NCBI RefSeq assembly: GCF_947179165.1 | Contig: NC_077237.1 | Location: forward strand, 16,639,523-16,703,522 | Length of the DNA: 64,000 bases | Direction of reading: 5' to 3' | Source: Solanum dulcamara | Lineage: Eukaryota > Streptophyta > Magnoliopsida > Solanales > Solanaceae | Part shown: positions 11,561 through 22,628 of the stretch, one piece after another | How positions within the stretch are numbered: position 1 is the first letter of the stretch | Layout of the letters: each line of letters starts with the position of its first letter | Position numbers and translations under genes: made by a program | Notes under the pieces: generated by a model | Seen by the model: the letters and a program-made list of their open reading frames with translations, nothing else | Database searches by the model: none | What the model was told of the DNA's origin: nothing

Positions 11561-12510
11561 ATTTTTTTAATACATAATATAATAAAAAAATAAAGAAATA
11601 CTAAATATAAGATATAGAAAATTTGAGGAGAAGGGTACATTGATCAATTGATCGACTGACCCTAAGCTACTCATATTGCCTTTTATAATATAAGGATACA
11701 TATGGGCTATTGAAGATATATTTATGATACCACAGAAAAAGAAAACACTTTTATTTGGATGATAAAGGAAATTATTGTAACTCACCACTGATTTTTTTTT
11801 CCTAGGAAATCATTTGTACGTTAGCGGGGCTTCAAGCTAAGTATTGAAATACATCAATATTGAAGATGATATAACGTTTTTGATTTAAAATGATGATTCA
11901 TTCAAAAAAAAAAATCAATTCCTTTTCACGAAGAAGTACGTTTCAATCGCCTACCTAGTCAATGGAAAGAAAAACATTTTAATTTAATTTTTATCTATTT
12001 ATTCGTGTTCTTATAGTTAAATAACATTACTTCTTAAGGTTAAATCGTTAGCTATCTCAGAATGATTATTGTATATTTCATGAAGGAAAAAATATTTAAT
12101 TTATTTTTTATTATTTATTTTAAACTTATTCTCATATTAGATATTTTATATCTGCGGGCTCTTTAATTTATAATAAAATCTTTATTCTCTTTATTGAGAA
12201 AGTAAATCATTTTTTAGGAATATCTTTGAAATTTTTATTTGAAATATGCACTATGCACATGTAATGTAGCGGTGTATTAATGTTTAATAAATAATTTTAG
12301 CGTCGATGTCTACTTTAACTCATCTAGACTCGCACCTAAAATTTATATTTAAAGAACAGTGCACATATAATGTAGTGTGATAATAAAAGTGAACAAACTT
12401 ATTAATCATGACCATGGACCAACCTATTTTTAAAAAAGTCTATTACATAGAGAGGCTGACAATATTCCATAAAATTGGTTGTATACCCTAATTGTAACCT
12501 GAGAGAGCAA
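11561..12510. other. AT-rich intergenic DNA upstream of the gene
   Basis: No coding frame or repeat structure that I can support. It ends at the TATA-like tract of the pectin acetylesterase gene and probably contains its upstream control region. Confidence 0.5.
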
Positions 12511-12528
12511 AATATATATATATATAAA
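12511..12528 (+). promoter_or_regulatory. TATA-like tract upstream of the pectin acetylesterase gene
   Basis: An alternating AT run ends in TATATAAAAA about 95 bases before the chosen ATG at 12620, a plausible distance for a plant core promoter. The sequence is low-complexity, so a chance match cannot be excluded. Confidence 0.45.
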
Positions 12529-12619
12529 AATCGATCGTTATCAGATTTTGGTCCTCATCGTCAATCTTATTATTCTTCACAATAAGGTCACTTCAATATA
12601 AATAATTGTGCAGGATCAG

Positions 12620-14841
12620 ATGGCAATGTTTCTATTGATTGTTTTATTAACAATATTACTCGGGGACGTCGGACATGGACTGGACATCAATATTACTGTA
12701 CTAGACACCGCTACAACACAAGGCGCTGGTAATTTTGGAAAGATAATTTTACTTGATTGTATAAATTATACTGTTTCCAACTTTCTCTATATGAAAGAAA
12801 AGAAAAATGTTCAATTGTTTATTATAGTGTGTCTAGATGGGAGTCCACCTGCATATTACTTTGATAGGGGATTTGATACTGGACTTTCCAACTGGATTAT
12901 CTTCCTTGAAGTAATTATTTCTTCTTTTTGTTGATTAGTTTTTATTGTACATTTTATTCCACTTTTTAACAGGATATATTTCATATTGTGTAGGGAGGTG
13001 GATGGTGTGAAAGCATCTCCGATTGCCAAAGTCGTACAACTACAGACAAAGGTTCTTCCAAGAATATGAAGAATCAATCACAATTTGCTGGGATACTTCA
13101 TAACACTCCCCAACAAAATCCAGGTGAAATTCATCATATTTCAGTTCATATGACTATTATACTTCAGTTCTTTTTTCTTTGTATGCTTACATAGACTTTT
13201 ACATATTTAATTCATCTAACTTGCAAACAATATTGAAATTGGTAGACTTTTACAATTGGAACAGAGTGTGGGTGAATTACTGTGATGGAGCATCTTTTAC
13301 CGGCGATGTCGAACATGTTGATCTAGTAAGTTGAACATAGATATGTCTCATATATATCACTTTAACATAACATGATTTGTTTCTGATTGACAATGTTAGG
13401 AGAAAAAACTTTATTTTAGAGGAGCAAGAATATTTAAAGCTGTTATGGATGATTTATGGAGCAAAGGAATGCAAAATGCTAAAAATGTAAGACCAGACTA
13501 TTGAATATTTATAATTACAAGTCACATAACAAAAAAATAAAAATAAATGCAATTAATGTCAGGCAATCCTGAGTGGAACTTCTGCTGGAGGATTGGCTAC
13601 AATCTTGAACTGTGACAAGTTCCGGTCCTTCTTTCCTGATGATGTCAAAATAAAGTGTGTTGCAAATGCAGGCTTCTTCATCAATGCGTGAGCTCTTCTT
13701 CCATCATCTTAATTTGTCACTCAGCTCACTTTTGAAACTGATCTATCGTTTCATGACTTTTTTGTGCAGCAACACAATCTCTGGTACTCCAAATATTCGT
13801 AAAATGTACCAGAGAGTTGTTAATTTACATGTGAGCCCCATTTTTTTTGTTTGTAAGCAAGTAGATGATGCAAAATAATAGATTTACCATAACAATTCTC
13901 CTTCCTCTCATTTTAGGGATTAGTTAAGAATTTGCCTCAAGCTTGCACGTCTAAAATGGAACCGAGTTTGGTACGTAAGAATTTAAGTTTTTTTAGAAAC
14001 ATAAGCTATTTGATGATGGAGCAATGATCTTTCTTCTAATTATAACATGGGTTTTTCTTAATGATGGTGCAGTGCTTCTTTCCTGAAAATATTGTTCCAT
14101 ATGTTCAGACTCCACTATTTATAATAAATTCAGCATATGATGCTTGGCAGGTCAAGGAGACAAATGTTAATTCCTCAAGTTATATGAATTTTTGTATTTC
14201 TTTCTTAGTTTTTATTAAATCAATCTAAAAAAGTATTCCTTCCAGATCAGTAACACTTTGGTTCCTCCAAACCTCGATTCTCAACATACCTGGAAGCATT
14301 GCAAGGATAGAATAAGTGACTGCACATTTAGTCAGCGTATAACTATTCAAGGTTAGCATTTTTTGGTATCAACTTATTCATACCTTTCAAAAATCACAGA
14401 AGTATAAATGGGTGCATTGTTTCTCCTTTAATTCTAGTTAAGTTGTATAATTTGTTTTCTTTAATATAGCTTTTGGAGAAGAGTTCTTGAAGATATTCGA
14501 GGGACTCACCCCTCATTATACGAGGGGTTATTTCATCACTTCTTGTCACACTCATGCACGTATTGTATGGGAGAAATATTGGTTCAATGCTACTTCTCCA
14601 AGAATACTTAATAAGGTAATCCTTTATTTGTTTTATTCATATCAAAATTTGAATATGTGCATTTTTTAAAAAAAAAATTAGCATGTGCACCTATCATTCT
14701 TAAATTTAATTTACGATTTTATAACATATATTTTTGCAACATTCTATGTAGACAATTGCGGAAGTTGTTGGTGATTGGTATTTTGATAGAGCAACATTTC
14801 ATCAATATATAGATCCATATCCTTATGCTAGAGATTGCTAG
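12620..14841 (+). CDS. Pectin acetylesterase (CE13, Notum-like hydrolase), 12 exons
   Basis: Exons by GT-AG junctions: 12620-12728, 12828-12910, 12994-13123, 13246-13325, 13400-13486, 13563-13687, 13770-13830, 13917-13970, 14073-14150, 14246-14351, 14470-14615, 14752-14841. They total 1149 bases and give 382 residues with all phases closing. Residues 1-20 are hydrophobic ([15 protein letters not shown]), a probable signal peptide, so the product should be secreted to the cell wall and remove acetyl groups from pectin. Family motifs are [18 protein letters not shown] (65-69), [18 protein letters not shown] with nucleophile Ser170, NSAYDAW with Asp266, and SCHTHA with His333. The ATG at 12620 is preferred to the GTG upstream because it begins the hydrophobic leader. 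Oddities: the end is short (PYPYARDC), where relatives I recall read CPYPCxxxC and continue, and AHCQ is replaced by THAR. No stop or frameshift is seen, so the gene could be functional; it stands alone among transposons. Confidence 0.92.
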
Positions 14842-14856
14842 TGAAGTACTTCATGA

Positions 14857-14862
14857 AATAAA
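14857..14862 (+). terminator. Polyadenylation signal AATAAA
   Basis: AATAAA occurs 16 bases after the TAG stop of the esterase gene. Plant signals are loose and usually lie further downstream, so other near-upstream elements may be used as well. Confidence 0.45.
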
Positions 14863-15099
14863 ATGCTTTGCTGAGCTATGTAAATTGATCAAGTATTATT
14901 CAGTGTAATTAAAAGAAAGTATTTGGTCAATGAGATGTTTAAAATATTATGATCATATTGGCAAAGTTGGGTTTGTAATTTTATTTCTTTTCTTTTGAAA
15001 ATCTTTAAAAGGATAAAAGTAATGAGGCAGATTTTTTTTTAATAAAATCAGTCAATATGTAACAGCAAAGCTAAATAATAAAAAAATGAGCTGGCATGT

Positions 15100-15312
15100 T
15101 GTAACGACCTGAATTGTCGTTAGGTAAAAAGGCACTTCATTCTAAACTAATTAAGATGAAGTGGTGAAAATTTCATGAATTAAGATTGTCTTGAACTAAT
15201 ACCATCCTACCAATCAGGATTATTTCTGCCGCAGCGGGATGGGAGCTTCCATAGCGAGATTGTCGGAGCAGAATCTCTAAAATATGAATTCTTTTTTTCT
15301 CTTTCAACCCTT
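15100..15312 (+). mobile_element. LTR start fragment, sense direction (left arm of inverted pair)
   Basis: It begins TGTAACGACCTGAATTGTCG, the usual start of one of the LTR families here (compare TATAACGACTC at 35356). It is matched as the reverse complement at 15902-16127, through AAGGCACTTCATTCTAA, GATGAAGTGGT and the GCAGCGGGATGG segment. It begins about 240 bases downstream of the esterase polyadenylation signal. Confidence 0.7.
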
Positions 15313-15901
15313 TAGTGAAAAAATAGATGGGGTAACCCTTAAAACTCTCAAACAGCTGCTCTAAGTTTGGGACAAAGGGAGAGAGGGTATCTTAGCACAA
15401 AGAGGGCTACAACCCACGGATTTCAGGCCTACCTCTATCGTCTGGCCTCCTGAAAGTCCAAAATTATGCTGGAATCCTTCAGTAGCTATTTGGCACCAAA
15501 GTAGGCTAGGTTTCCTTAGTTGAATAGTTTTAGACAGATTCCCATTGCTTAATATATTGTAGATTGATGAAATATTCATGTCTAGGCCATTGGGCACGGA
15601 ATTTGAATAGTTAAAGGTTGTTGTTATTGTTGCCTAGGGAGGAAGTGTATTATGTGGGGATGACCTTCCTGTAACTAGAAGTAGGTGGCTAGCCTTAATT
15701 TATAACTTGAATAACTTCTATTGAGATGGTTTGATAACTTGAATAACTTCTATTGAGATGGTTGGTAATCCCTGAGAACCAAAGCGTGTCTATAAGGGGT
15801 CTATTACTGGTTTATGGCTATGAGTAGACATAAGATATGTACATAAGTGTGTGTGATTATGTGACTTCCCATGTGAATTATTGGTGTACTCAAGGAATAA
15901 T
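15313..15901 (+). mobile_element. LTR-derived spacer between the inverted arms
   Basis: The part around 15480-15660 resembles 35930-36080 and 41130-41300, all carrying TAGGCTAGGTTT(C/T)CTT and a GGTTGTT segment, so it is LTR body in sense direction. It contains a 33-bp direct duplication with copies at 15702 and 15735 (TAACTTGAATAACTTC). No coding content. Confidence 0.55.
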
Positions 15902-16127
15902 TGTTGAATGTGAATAGAAGAACTCACGTTATAGAAATTTTGTCCCGACGATCCTGCTAAGGCGGCCCCCATTACGCAATGGAAGCACCGCTGTGATGGG
16001 AAGAATCCTGCTATGGTGGGATGGCACTAGTTCAACACAAGATTAATTCACAAACTTTCTGCCACTTCATCCCAATTATTTTAGTGTGAAGTGGCTTTTT
16101 ACATAATGATAGTTTAGGTTGTTTTAA
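15902..16127 (-). mobile_element. LTR start fragment, antisense (right arm of inverted pair)
   Basis: The reverse complement of this stretch aligns with 15100-15312 along its length. Near the terminus it differs mainly by C-to-T-type changes (for example GACCTGAATTGTCG against AACCTAAACTATCA), as expected from methylation decay. The two arms could form a hairpin of about 200 bp with a 0.6-kb loop. Confidence 0.68.
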
Positions 16128-16128
16128 T

Positions 16129-16249
16129 CTATGTTGCTCGAACTCTTCAAAAGTGTCAGTGGGTGTGTGTTAAATTCTCCAAAAATAGTGTATTTTTGGA
16201 AAATTTGATAAGGGTGTGGCATCAAAAGTGAAGAGTCTGTGCAACTTAG
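16129..16249. mobile_element. 121-bp fold-back MITE with 8-bp target duplication (hAT-type)
   Basis: The ends CTATGTTGCTCGAACTCTTC and GAAGAGTCTGTGCAACTTAG are imperfect inverted repeats that meet in the middle at AAAAATAGTGTATTTTT. Flanks are an exact 8-bp duplication GTTTTAAT (16121-16128, 16250-16257), the length typical of hAT transposition. I recall this element type as common in Solanaceae genomes. Confidence 0.85.
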
Positions 16250-16257
16250 GTTTTAAT

Positions 16258-17295
16258 AGATACCAATTTACCCATGGTTCATCCCCGAACAACAACATGG
16301 AGAAGAGGACATGAGTCAGTCATAGACTTTTCAAAACTAGTGGCAAGTTACCTTTGCACTTTATGGAAACCACACACACCCTGATGCTTAAGCTTGGAAG
16401 GACTTCGCTGATAGACTAAGATAAGTATATTAAGTGGGAGCATGATCTCGCCAAGTCAGACCCTGCTATAAAGGCACTATCCTGTTATAGTGGTGCCGCT
16501 CTAACGATAACCCTACCACTATAAGGGGATGATGGGGGTTAGTTAATAGGGAAAAGGGATGGGTCTCTTCCCATTTCCTCTTTTTACTCCCTCAAATTCC
16601 CAAATTCTCTGTCGATCACTCTATTCCGGCATCGAATCTAAGGTAAGGATTTCATCCCCTTCTCGCGTTATTTCATTACTTACTTAGTGATTATCACATG
16701 CTAAGAATCAGTTCAATAGAATAGCCTTGGGTTGTTTTTAATTCGAAACTTTTAATGAGTTGCTTGATTTGATGAAAAATTCATAGCATGTTACTTCCCT
16801 TACGTTTAGAACGTTTCTACAATTTTGATCGTAAGGATTATAGGGAAAAGGGCTAGAAATAGCTCTGAATCGGTGGGGAGAAGATAAATAGTTGTTCTTG
16901 GTGGAAACTTAGATTTGGACACTATTTAGGAGTTATAATGCTAGATTTTTTGCATATTTAAGTAATGGGGTACTTTACGAGCACTAATGTGAAATGAAAT
17001 GAACAAAATAAGGAATTTTGGGCTTAGGGGCGCCATGGACGCCCCCTTTGAGATTTGAAAATGATGAAGGCCGTTATGGTAGCCTTGCTTCTGCCATACC
17101 AGGGTCTGATGTAGTGGGTCACTCCCGCTATGGTGATCCTTCCATAGCAAGACATTGCCTGCTATAATGGGAGGCCACATAATAGTGGCCTCCTAGATGG
17201 CTGAAGTTTGAAATTTTCCTTTTTCTAACCATGGTCCTCTTACCCCCTATGATTTTTAACACATCCATTCATGCAATTGCAGGTCTTTTACAATA
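16258..17295 (+). mobile_element. LTR/leader sequence with GCTATAGCGGG-type words
   Basis: Non-coding. Clusters of CCACTATAAGGGG, CTGTTATAGTGG, CCCGCTATGGTG and CTGCTATAATGGGAGG lie at 16455-16535 and 17060-17190. These words mark several LTRs in this window. It leads up to the ATG at 17296 of the decayed ORF. Confidence 0.5.
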
Positions 17296-18020
17296 ATGGC
17301 CGACATGATTGAGGCATGGTTACCTTTTGTTGGTTTCTTGATAAGGCTAGTCAAAAAAGATATCACGACTATCTGAGGATAAAAATTTTATATGAGAGGG
17401 ATTTTCATATGCTGGGTGTAGCGGAGAAGACACTCACCTTCCATGCCATATTAGAGGAGTTTGGTTAGGGACCACTAGTAAAGGCTCCCCCAGTCATGCG
17501 CTCATGGTGAGTGAGGGAGTCTTATCCCCTCATTCCCATTGTACGCTAAGGTGATCCTAACATTTCCATTTGTATCCGAAGGTTAGACGTCCTGGTGGGT
17601 ACCCAATCTAAATATGTAGTGCTAGAGGTGTCGGAGGTATCCAATGTAGAGTACAATGCTAAGTTGAGTGAGATAGATCTGACATGGCTACAAGATACAT
17701 TAGTCAAGGAGAGATTTTGTGATCAGGCCTATTGGCCCACCACTGAAAGCATCACAAGTTCATATTTCTTAGTCGATGCTAAGAGATGGATGACCTTGGA
17801 GGATTCGTCCGTCTGACAATTTCACTAACGTGACTTACCCTCGAGCACTTATGGTGGCTTATGTGATGAGGGGGATTAGACTGAATGTGGGGGCACAAAT
17901 AGTGTCCGAGTGGAAGAAAAACTATCGAGGCCACAAAAAGACATTATTCCTACCAGGGATGGTGATGACACTCCTTAAGCAAGATGGAGTGCCTTTGATG
18001 GATTTTGATGAGCCATTGCC
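17296..18020 (+). pseudogene. Putative plant transposon protein (PF20167-like), 5' part, broken
   Basis: Across shifted frames the sequence reads YHDYLRIKILYERDF, KTLTFHAILEEFG, SEVSNVEYNAKLSEIDL, VDAKRWMTLEDS, then VTYPRALMVAYVMRGIRLN, IVSEWKK and VPLMDFDEPLP. The order and spacing match a large family of plant retroelement-associated proteins as I remember it (Pfam 'putative plant transposon protein'); a profile search was not run. At least three frame changes and several stops make it a pseudogene. It is cut after codon ..LP by a solo LTR and resumes in the same frame at 20337. Confidence 0.62.
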
Positions 18021-20331
18021 TGTAACACCCCAAAATAGTTTTTGCCAAGACCTAAACCATTCTTCATATGTGTATTGGCTCAAACTCAATGAATTCTAAT
18101 TGTATATATGAGTTAGGATCAATTACTAAGTATTTAAAGTGTATTAGATGTGGTTTAGGGTCATAAGGGATCTCTAACACCAAGCCAAATACAAAGAATT
18201 TCTATCGGCTAAGTTTTCGTATGAGTCCGTATAAGGGTCAACTTCAAACGGCCATATCTCCTAGAATATAACAAACTAGGGGTCCCATGACCTATCAAAT
18301 AAAAAAGTTATGTACAGTTAACGAGAAGGGCACGTGACCAATCCTTGTCGCTGAATTGGCTAATTTTGGTTCAACTTAAATTTTTTGAAAAAAATGAACT
18401 ATGGGGGAACAAATTCGCAATGCAGACCTGTTTCTGCCCATTTTCAATTTTTGTGAGGGTTTTTTTGGTCTTTTCTCCACTTTTTCCAACCTAACCCACT
18501 ACATTTTGGTACAAAAATCCTCCCCTTATCAGCTCCCAAAGAGGTATTCCACACATTCACCTTAGGAGCTTTGAGAGAAAAGAGTAAAAAGTAGAAGAAG
18601 AGCTTAGATTCAAGATCTATAAGCTAGATCCTTGATTTTTGGTGAGATAATCTTCATTCCAGGTATGTAGAGCTACTTCTAACGTGGATTGAGTTCATCC
18701 TCGTGCACTACATCTTTATTGTGTTTAGTTGATTGAGCTTTGAGGTTCCATGAGTTGATTTCTTGAGTTATCTATAAGTTTTATTGATTTATTTTTGTAT
18801 ATAAATTCATATGTATTGATGATGTCCTTTAGTTGAGTATTTGAGGTATAAATTCATGTCTTCATTCACATGAACCCAAATTGAGATTTCATTTTTGTTA
18901 TACTATGCAGCGATGCAATTTTTAAAACATGATTTGTGAAGTTTTTAAATGAGAAAGAGTTGAGTTTTGAGGAATCCCATAACTATCATATTGAGTATGA
19001 AAGAGTTGAGAATTTATATATGTTCTTTTAAAACATATATTTGAGAATGAGTTGAGTCTAAGAAGTTCTTATATGTTGTTATTTTGAACATGAGTATTTT
19101 GAGTATAAATGACTGTTTGAGATGGAGTTTTGAAAATGTATGAATGAGTTTGAGAAGTCTCTTAATTATTATTTTGAGAATGAGTTGTTGAGTATAAACG
19201 AGTTGAGCATTATTATATTATAACATCTATTTTGAGATTGAGTTGAGGAAATAAAATTATGTTTTAAATACATTTATTGAGTTAAGATTGTATCCATTTT
19301 AAAGAAAAGAAATGAGTTGAGAAGAGTTGAATTTTGAGCTAAGTCCAAAAGAGACTAAAGGAGTATTTTGAATATTTTACTCACTTGATGTATATGAGAA
19401 TAATAGAGTATTTTAGGAGTACTATTGAACACCGATATGGGGTGAGCCCATAAACTACGTAGACAACGTAGATTATGCCTCTAATTCCCAAAATGGAGGA
19501 CTTGATTGATTTTGGATCCAGTGAGTTTGAGCATTCTTTATACAGGCAAGGTATTGGACGGCTATGGCAACGACAATTATTAAGCGTTGTATCATCACTG
19601 GCTCATAAGTGATGGTTGTCGGTTAGAAAAACTCCCCAAGAGAAAAATATTATATTTATATACATTGATTTGCATCTCTTACTTGCATATCATTTAAAGC
19701 ATTGTACTATTTTACTTCATGCTTTATTGAGCTGAGTCATTTTGGAGTGAGTCTCTTGAGTTGAGTTGCATGAGGCTGAGTATTGTTGATTGTTCTCCTT
19801 TCCAACTATTTTACATACTCGTACATTTCATGTACTGATGCATTTTTGCCTGCATCGTTTAATGGTGAAGATATAAGTGCTAGAGATCATCAACATGCAC
19901 TTCTTTGAAGATCTATTTCCTTCCTGATAGTGGTGAGACCTCCTTGTTTTAGAGGAATCATATATATTTCATTAATTGCTTATGAGTAGTTTATTTAAGG
20001 TAGCTATGGTCTTATCTCGGTACTTTCTTGATAATGATAGAGACTTCATAGACATAAATTGAGTAGATCGAAGTTGAGTTCCCCTTTGAATCAGTTTTTT
20101 TTCTTGCAAAATCTATTACTTATGAAATTGAGTTTAATTTTAATATTGATTATTTGAAATTATTCCCTTATCGAGTATTGATTGGTTATCCCACTTGAAA
20201 GTCTCTTTTTTATGGGAATTGAGTCTTCCGCTGAATAATTGAACGAGTCATCGGGCCAAGTGATTCGCTCGAAAGCCAGTAATGATTTCTGAGTACCGGT
20301 CATGTCTAGGGTACCCTCCCGGGGCATGAAA
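18021..20331 (+). mobile_element. Solo LTR inserted in the plant-transposon-protein remnant
   Basis: The 2311-bp repeat begins TGTAACACCCC and ends GGGGCATGAAA, a decayed form of GGGGCGTGACA. It has an exact 5-bp duplication TTGCC (18016-18020, 20332-20336). Its right half (GGTATTGGACGG, GGCTCATAAGTGATGG, TTGTCGGTTAGA, CTAGGGTACCCTC) matches the LTRs of the complete chromovirus in reverse, so it belongs to a related family. No internal region remains. Confidence 0.87.
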
Positions 20332-20336
20332 TTGCC

Positions 20337-20825
20337 TATGGAACCTTCACTCTCTTTTGGTCAAGACGACCTCTTCTATGGGGAAAAATAAAAGAAAGGT
20401 GGGAGAGGCTGGAAGTAGTCGGGCAGTGACATAGGTGGATGATGAGAAGGAGGAAGATGAAGAGGATGTTGATGCCCCTACCTATTAGTCATAATACTCG
20501 TTCTCCAACCACTGTATGGAAAAAGGAATTAGCTGCCGCTCGGACATCTATGGGGGGAGCCTCTGCTGGAGCTACTACCCAGGCAAACAAGATACTCCAT
20601 AGGGAACTAGCTTGGGAGAAGAAAAATAACCTACAAGACCACCTAATGGCTCGGATGTGGAAGACCATTAAGGTCATATTTCGTTGTGTTTCCCCCCAAC
20701 AGGATCTTCTCAGTCTTATGTCGGAGGACTTCCAAAAGTTTCCCCATATGAGTGATGACTGGACAGGTAAGCAGGCCCTCAGACGATTTCCTATCCAACT
20801 AGGACATCTCATCCCCTCGTTGATT
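20337..20825 (+). pseudogene. Putative plant transposon protein (PF20167-like), 3' part
   Basis: Removing the solo LTR and one TTGCC copy joins ..DEPLP to MEPSLSFGQDDLF without changing frame. Further on come a run of Asp/Glu/Lys codons and SHNTRSPTTVWKKELAAARTS..MARMWKTIKVIF. The acidic/basic linker and charged tail fit the C-terminal region of such proteins. Frame changes and stops (for example after PLPI) show it is dead. Confidence 0.55.
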
Positions 20826-22239
20826 ATTTAAAACTGGTACCTAGGTTATACCCGTTTGGACATGTAACAAATAATATTTCCTATTTCTTCCCCTTTCTAT
20901 GTTTTTCTCTATTTTTATAAGCACATGGATGCTGGTTTTCAAAACTTCTTATCCCGTAATTGAATGTTAAATTGTTTCTTAATTCTTCTTCTACTTTTAT
21001 CCATTGACCCAACGCGAGAAAAACTGTTAATCATCTCAGAAACAACAACGCAAAATAGGTAAAAAAATAGGGGAAACAAGGCTAAGATGTTGTTTTGCCC
21101 TATCCTGCTATGGTGGGACAATTCCCACTATATTAGGATCATCCCCCTACAGTGGCAAAGAATGGTAAATGACCATAAAATTTCTCGTTTTTCCAAAATC
21201 CTCTCATTCCCCTTCCCTGTTTTCAATCTTATTACATAAAATCATGTTATGGTCATTGACATAATTTCCAAGACCAAAACACCGACAATGCAGAGACTAG
21301 AACTCATATCATTAGCAGTAGAACAATCATGCACACACCCAAAGTTCATTCATCATATCATATTTTTGCTATCCCATAACTCAAACCTCCAAGGATTTGT
21401 AAAACATCATTATGGTATCTATTATGCAATCCTAGTTTTAAGTCTTGACGTAATAAGCACATGAAACATGTCCCAGATGATCAACAATAAATTTTGACTG
21501 TTCTAAAACCACAGTTTTCCTACCGTCACCAATCATTCTTTTTCATGTACCATCTTTACCAATGATAAGCCCATGTCAATTTAAAAATAATCCCAAGATT
21601 TTTCCCAGACATGTTTAATACAGACCTTGCATCATGGTCATAAAATATTAGGACTGGACTATACCAAAACATGCTCTGTAATCCACCTAGTCATTTGCCA
21701 TTAATTTATTACACATAATCAAGTTCAGACTCTTTCTTTTCCATGAATTCTCTACAATCCAAGTAGTCATATCTCATGTAATTTCAAGCATTCATGCATG
21801 TACACTTCACATGTCTTCATTTAAGAAGGAAATACCATACAAATAAACACAACATCAAGCTTAACCAATGATTGAGTCCAGTCGTTAATTTTAATTATTT
21901 TGCCTCATGGATGACAATTAATTGATCATTCATGCATTTACACAGCCTCTAAGGCCTGATACCAATTGGAACCTTTCCGGTTCCAATACCTTAGCCTGTG
22001 TCCCTTCAGTCACGACAACGATATCTGATTTACTTCATTGATATACCAATTGAAATTCTGAGATACCAATTAGACTCAACCCATACCACAAGCAACAAAT
22101 TGCATGAAAAAAAGAGAAATAATGGAATAACTGCCTAAAATGCTTCATATCTTCCCTGATAATTAGGTGTGAAAGTCAACACACATATCTGCAAGAGTCT
22201 ATTCCATATTTGCTCTTGAACTGGGAATCGATAACCTAG
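20826..22239. other. Non-coding retroelement-like sequence
   Basis: No supported coding frame. A short cluster of TGCTATGGTGGGAC and CCCACTATATTAGG words at 21096-21170 marks LTR-like DNA. GGCCTGATACCAATTGGAACC near 21953 and GATACCAATT near 22068 resemble reverse complements of a tRNA primer site, suggesting fragments of further element junctions. The rest is unassigned. Confidence 0.4.
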
Positions 22240-22251
22240 GCTCTAATACCA
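22240..22251 (-). promoter_or_regulatory. Primer binding site (initiator Met tRNA type), minus-strand element
   Basis: Plus strand GCTCTAATACCA is one base from GCTCTGATACCA, the reverse complement of the primer site TGGTATCAGAGC. An LTR start follows three bases later, as expected for a minus-strand retrotransposon. Confidence 0.7.
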
Positions 22252-22254
22252 ATT

Positions 22255-22628
22255 TATCATGATCCATCCCATCGAATCGTGCGGGCACCTAGTCTAACAC
22301 CTAGGTAGGAGAACCTATAATCCCCAAACGGTTATAACAAACTGAAATAGATGAATCATAAAATAACAACCTCAAGAGTTCTAAAATGACCATATATTGA
22401 TTTAAAATTCCAAACTTAATTTACAAGAAAACATAATGACACCCCTAAGGAACTAGTCTAAACAGGTACAAGGGATTTTAAGAATACAATTTAGATATTA
22501 AATAGAGATATAACACTCACCATAAGGGAAAAAAAGTAAAAGCTCTCGGATATTGTCATCGTCTTAATATAAAAAACATCATTGATCCTGCAATTAGACT
22601 ATACTAAGTGGCATAGCAAGAGTAGTTG
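22255..22628 (-). mobile_element. 5' LTR, outer part, of a minus-strand element
   Basis: It begins TATCATGATCC (TG lost) and continues through GGGCACCTAGTCTAACACC and TAGGAGAACC. This is the reverse of the LTR end at 38000-38084 and resembles the start at 43681. It breaks at 22629, where another LTR begins. The fragment at 33439-35258 is of the same family and could be its displaced inner part. Confidence 0.62.

Noticed and set aside
12608..12934. Open frame starting with GTG at 12608 and running through the first intron of the esterase
   Set aside because: The ATG at 12620 fits the hydrophobic leader. Splicing at 12728/12828 restores GAVCLDGS, which the unspliced frame lacks.
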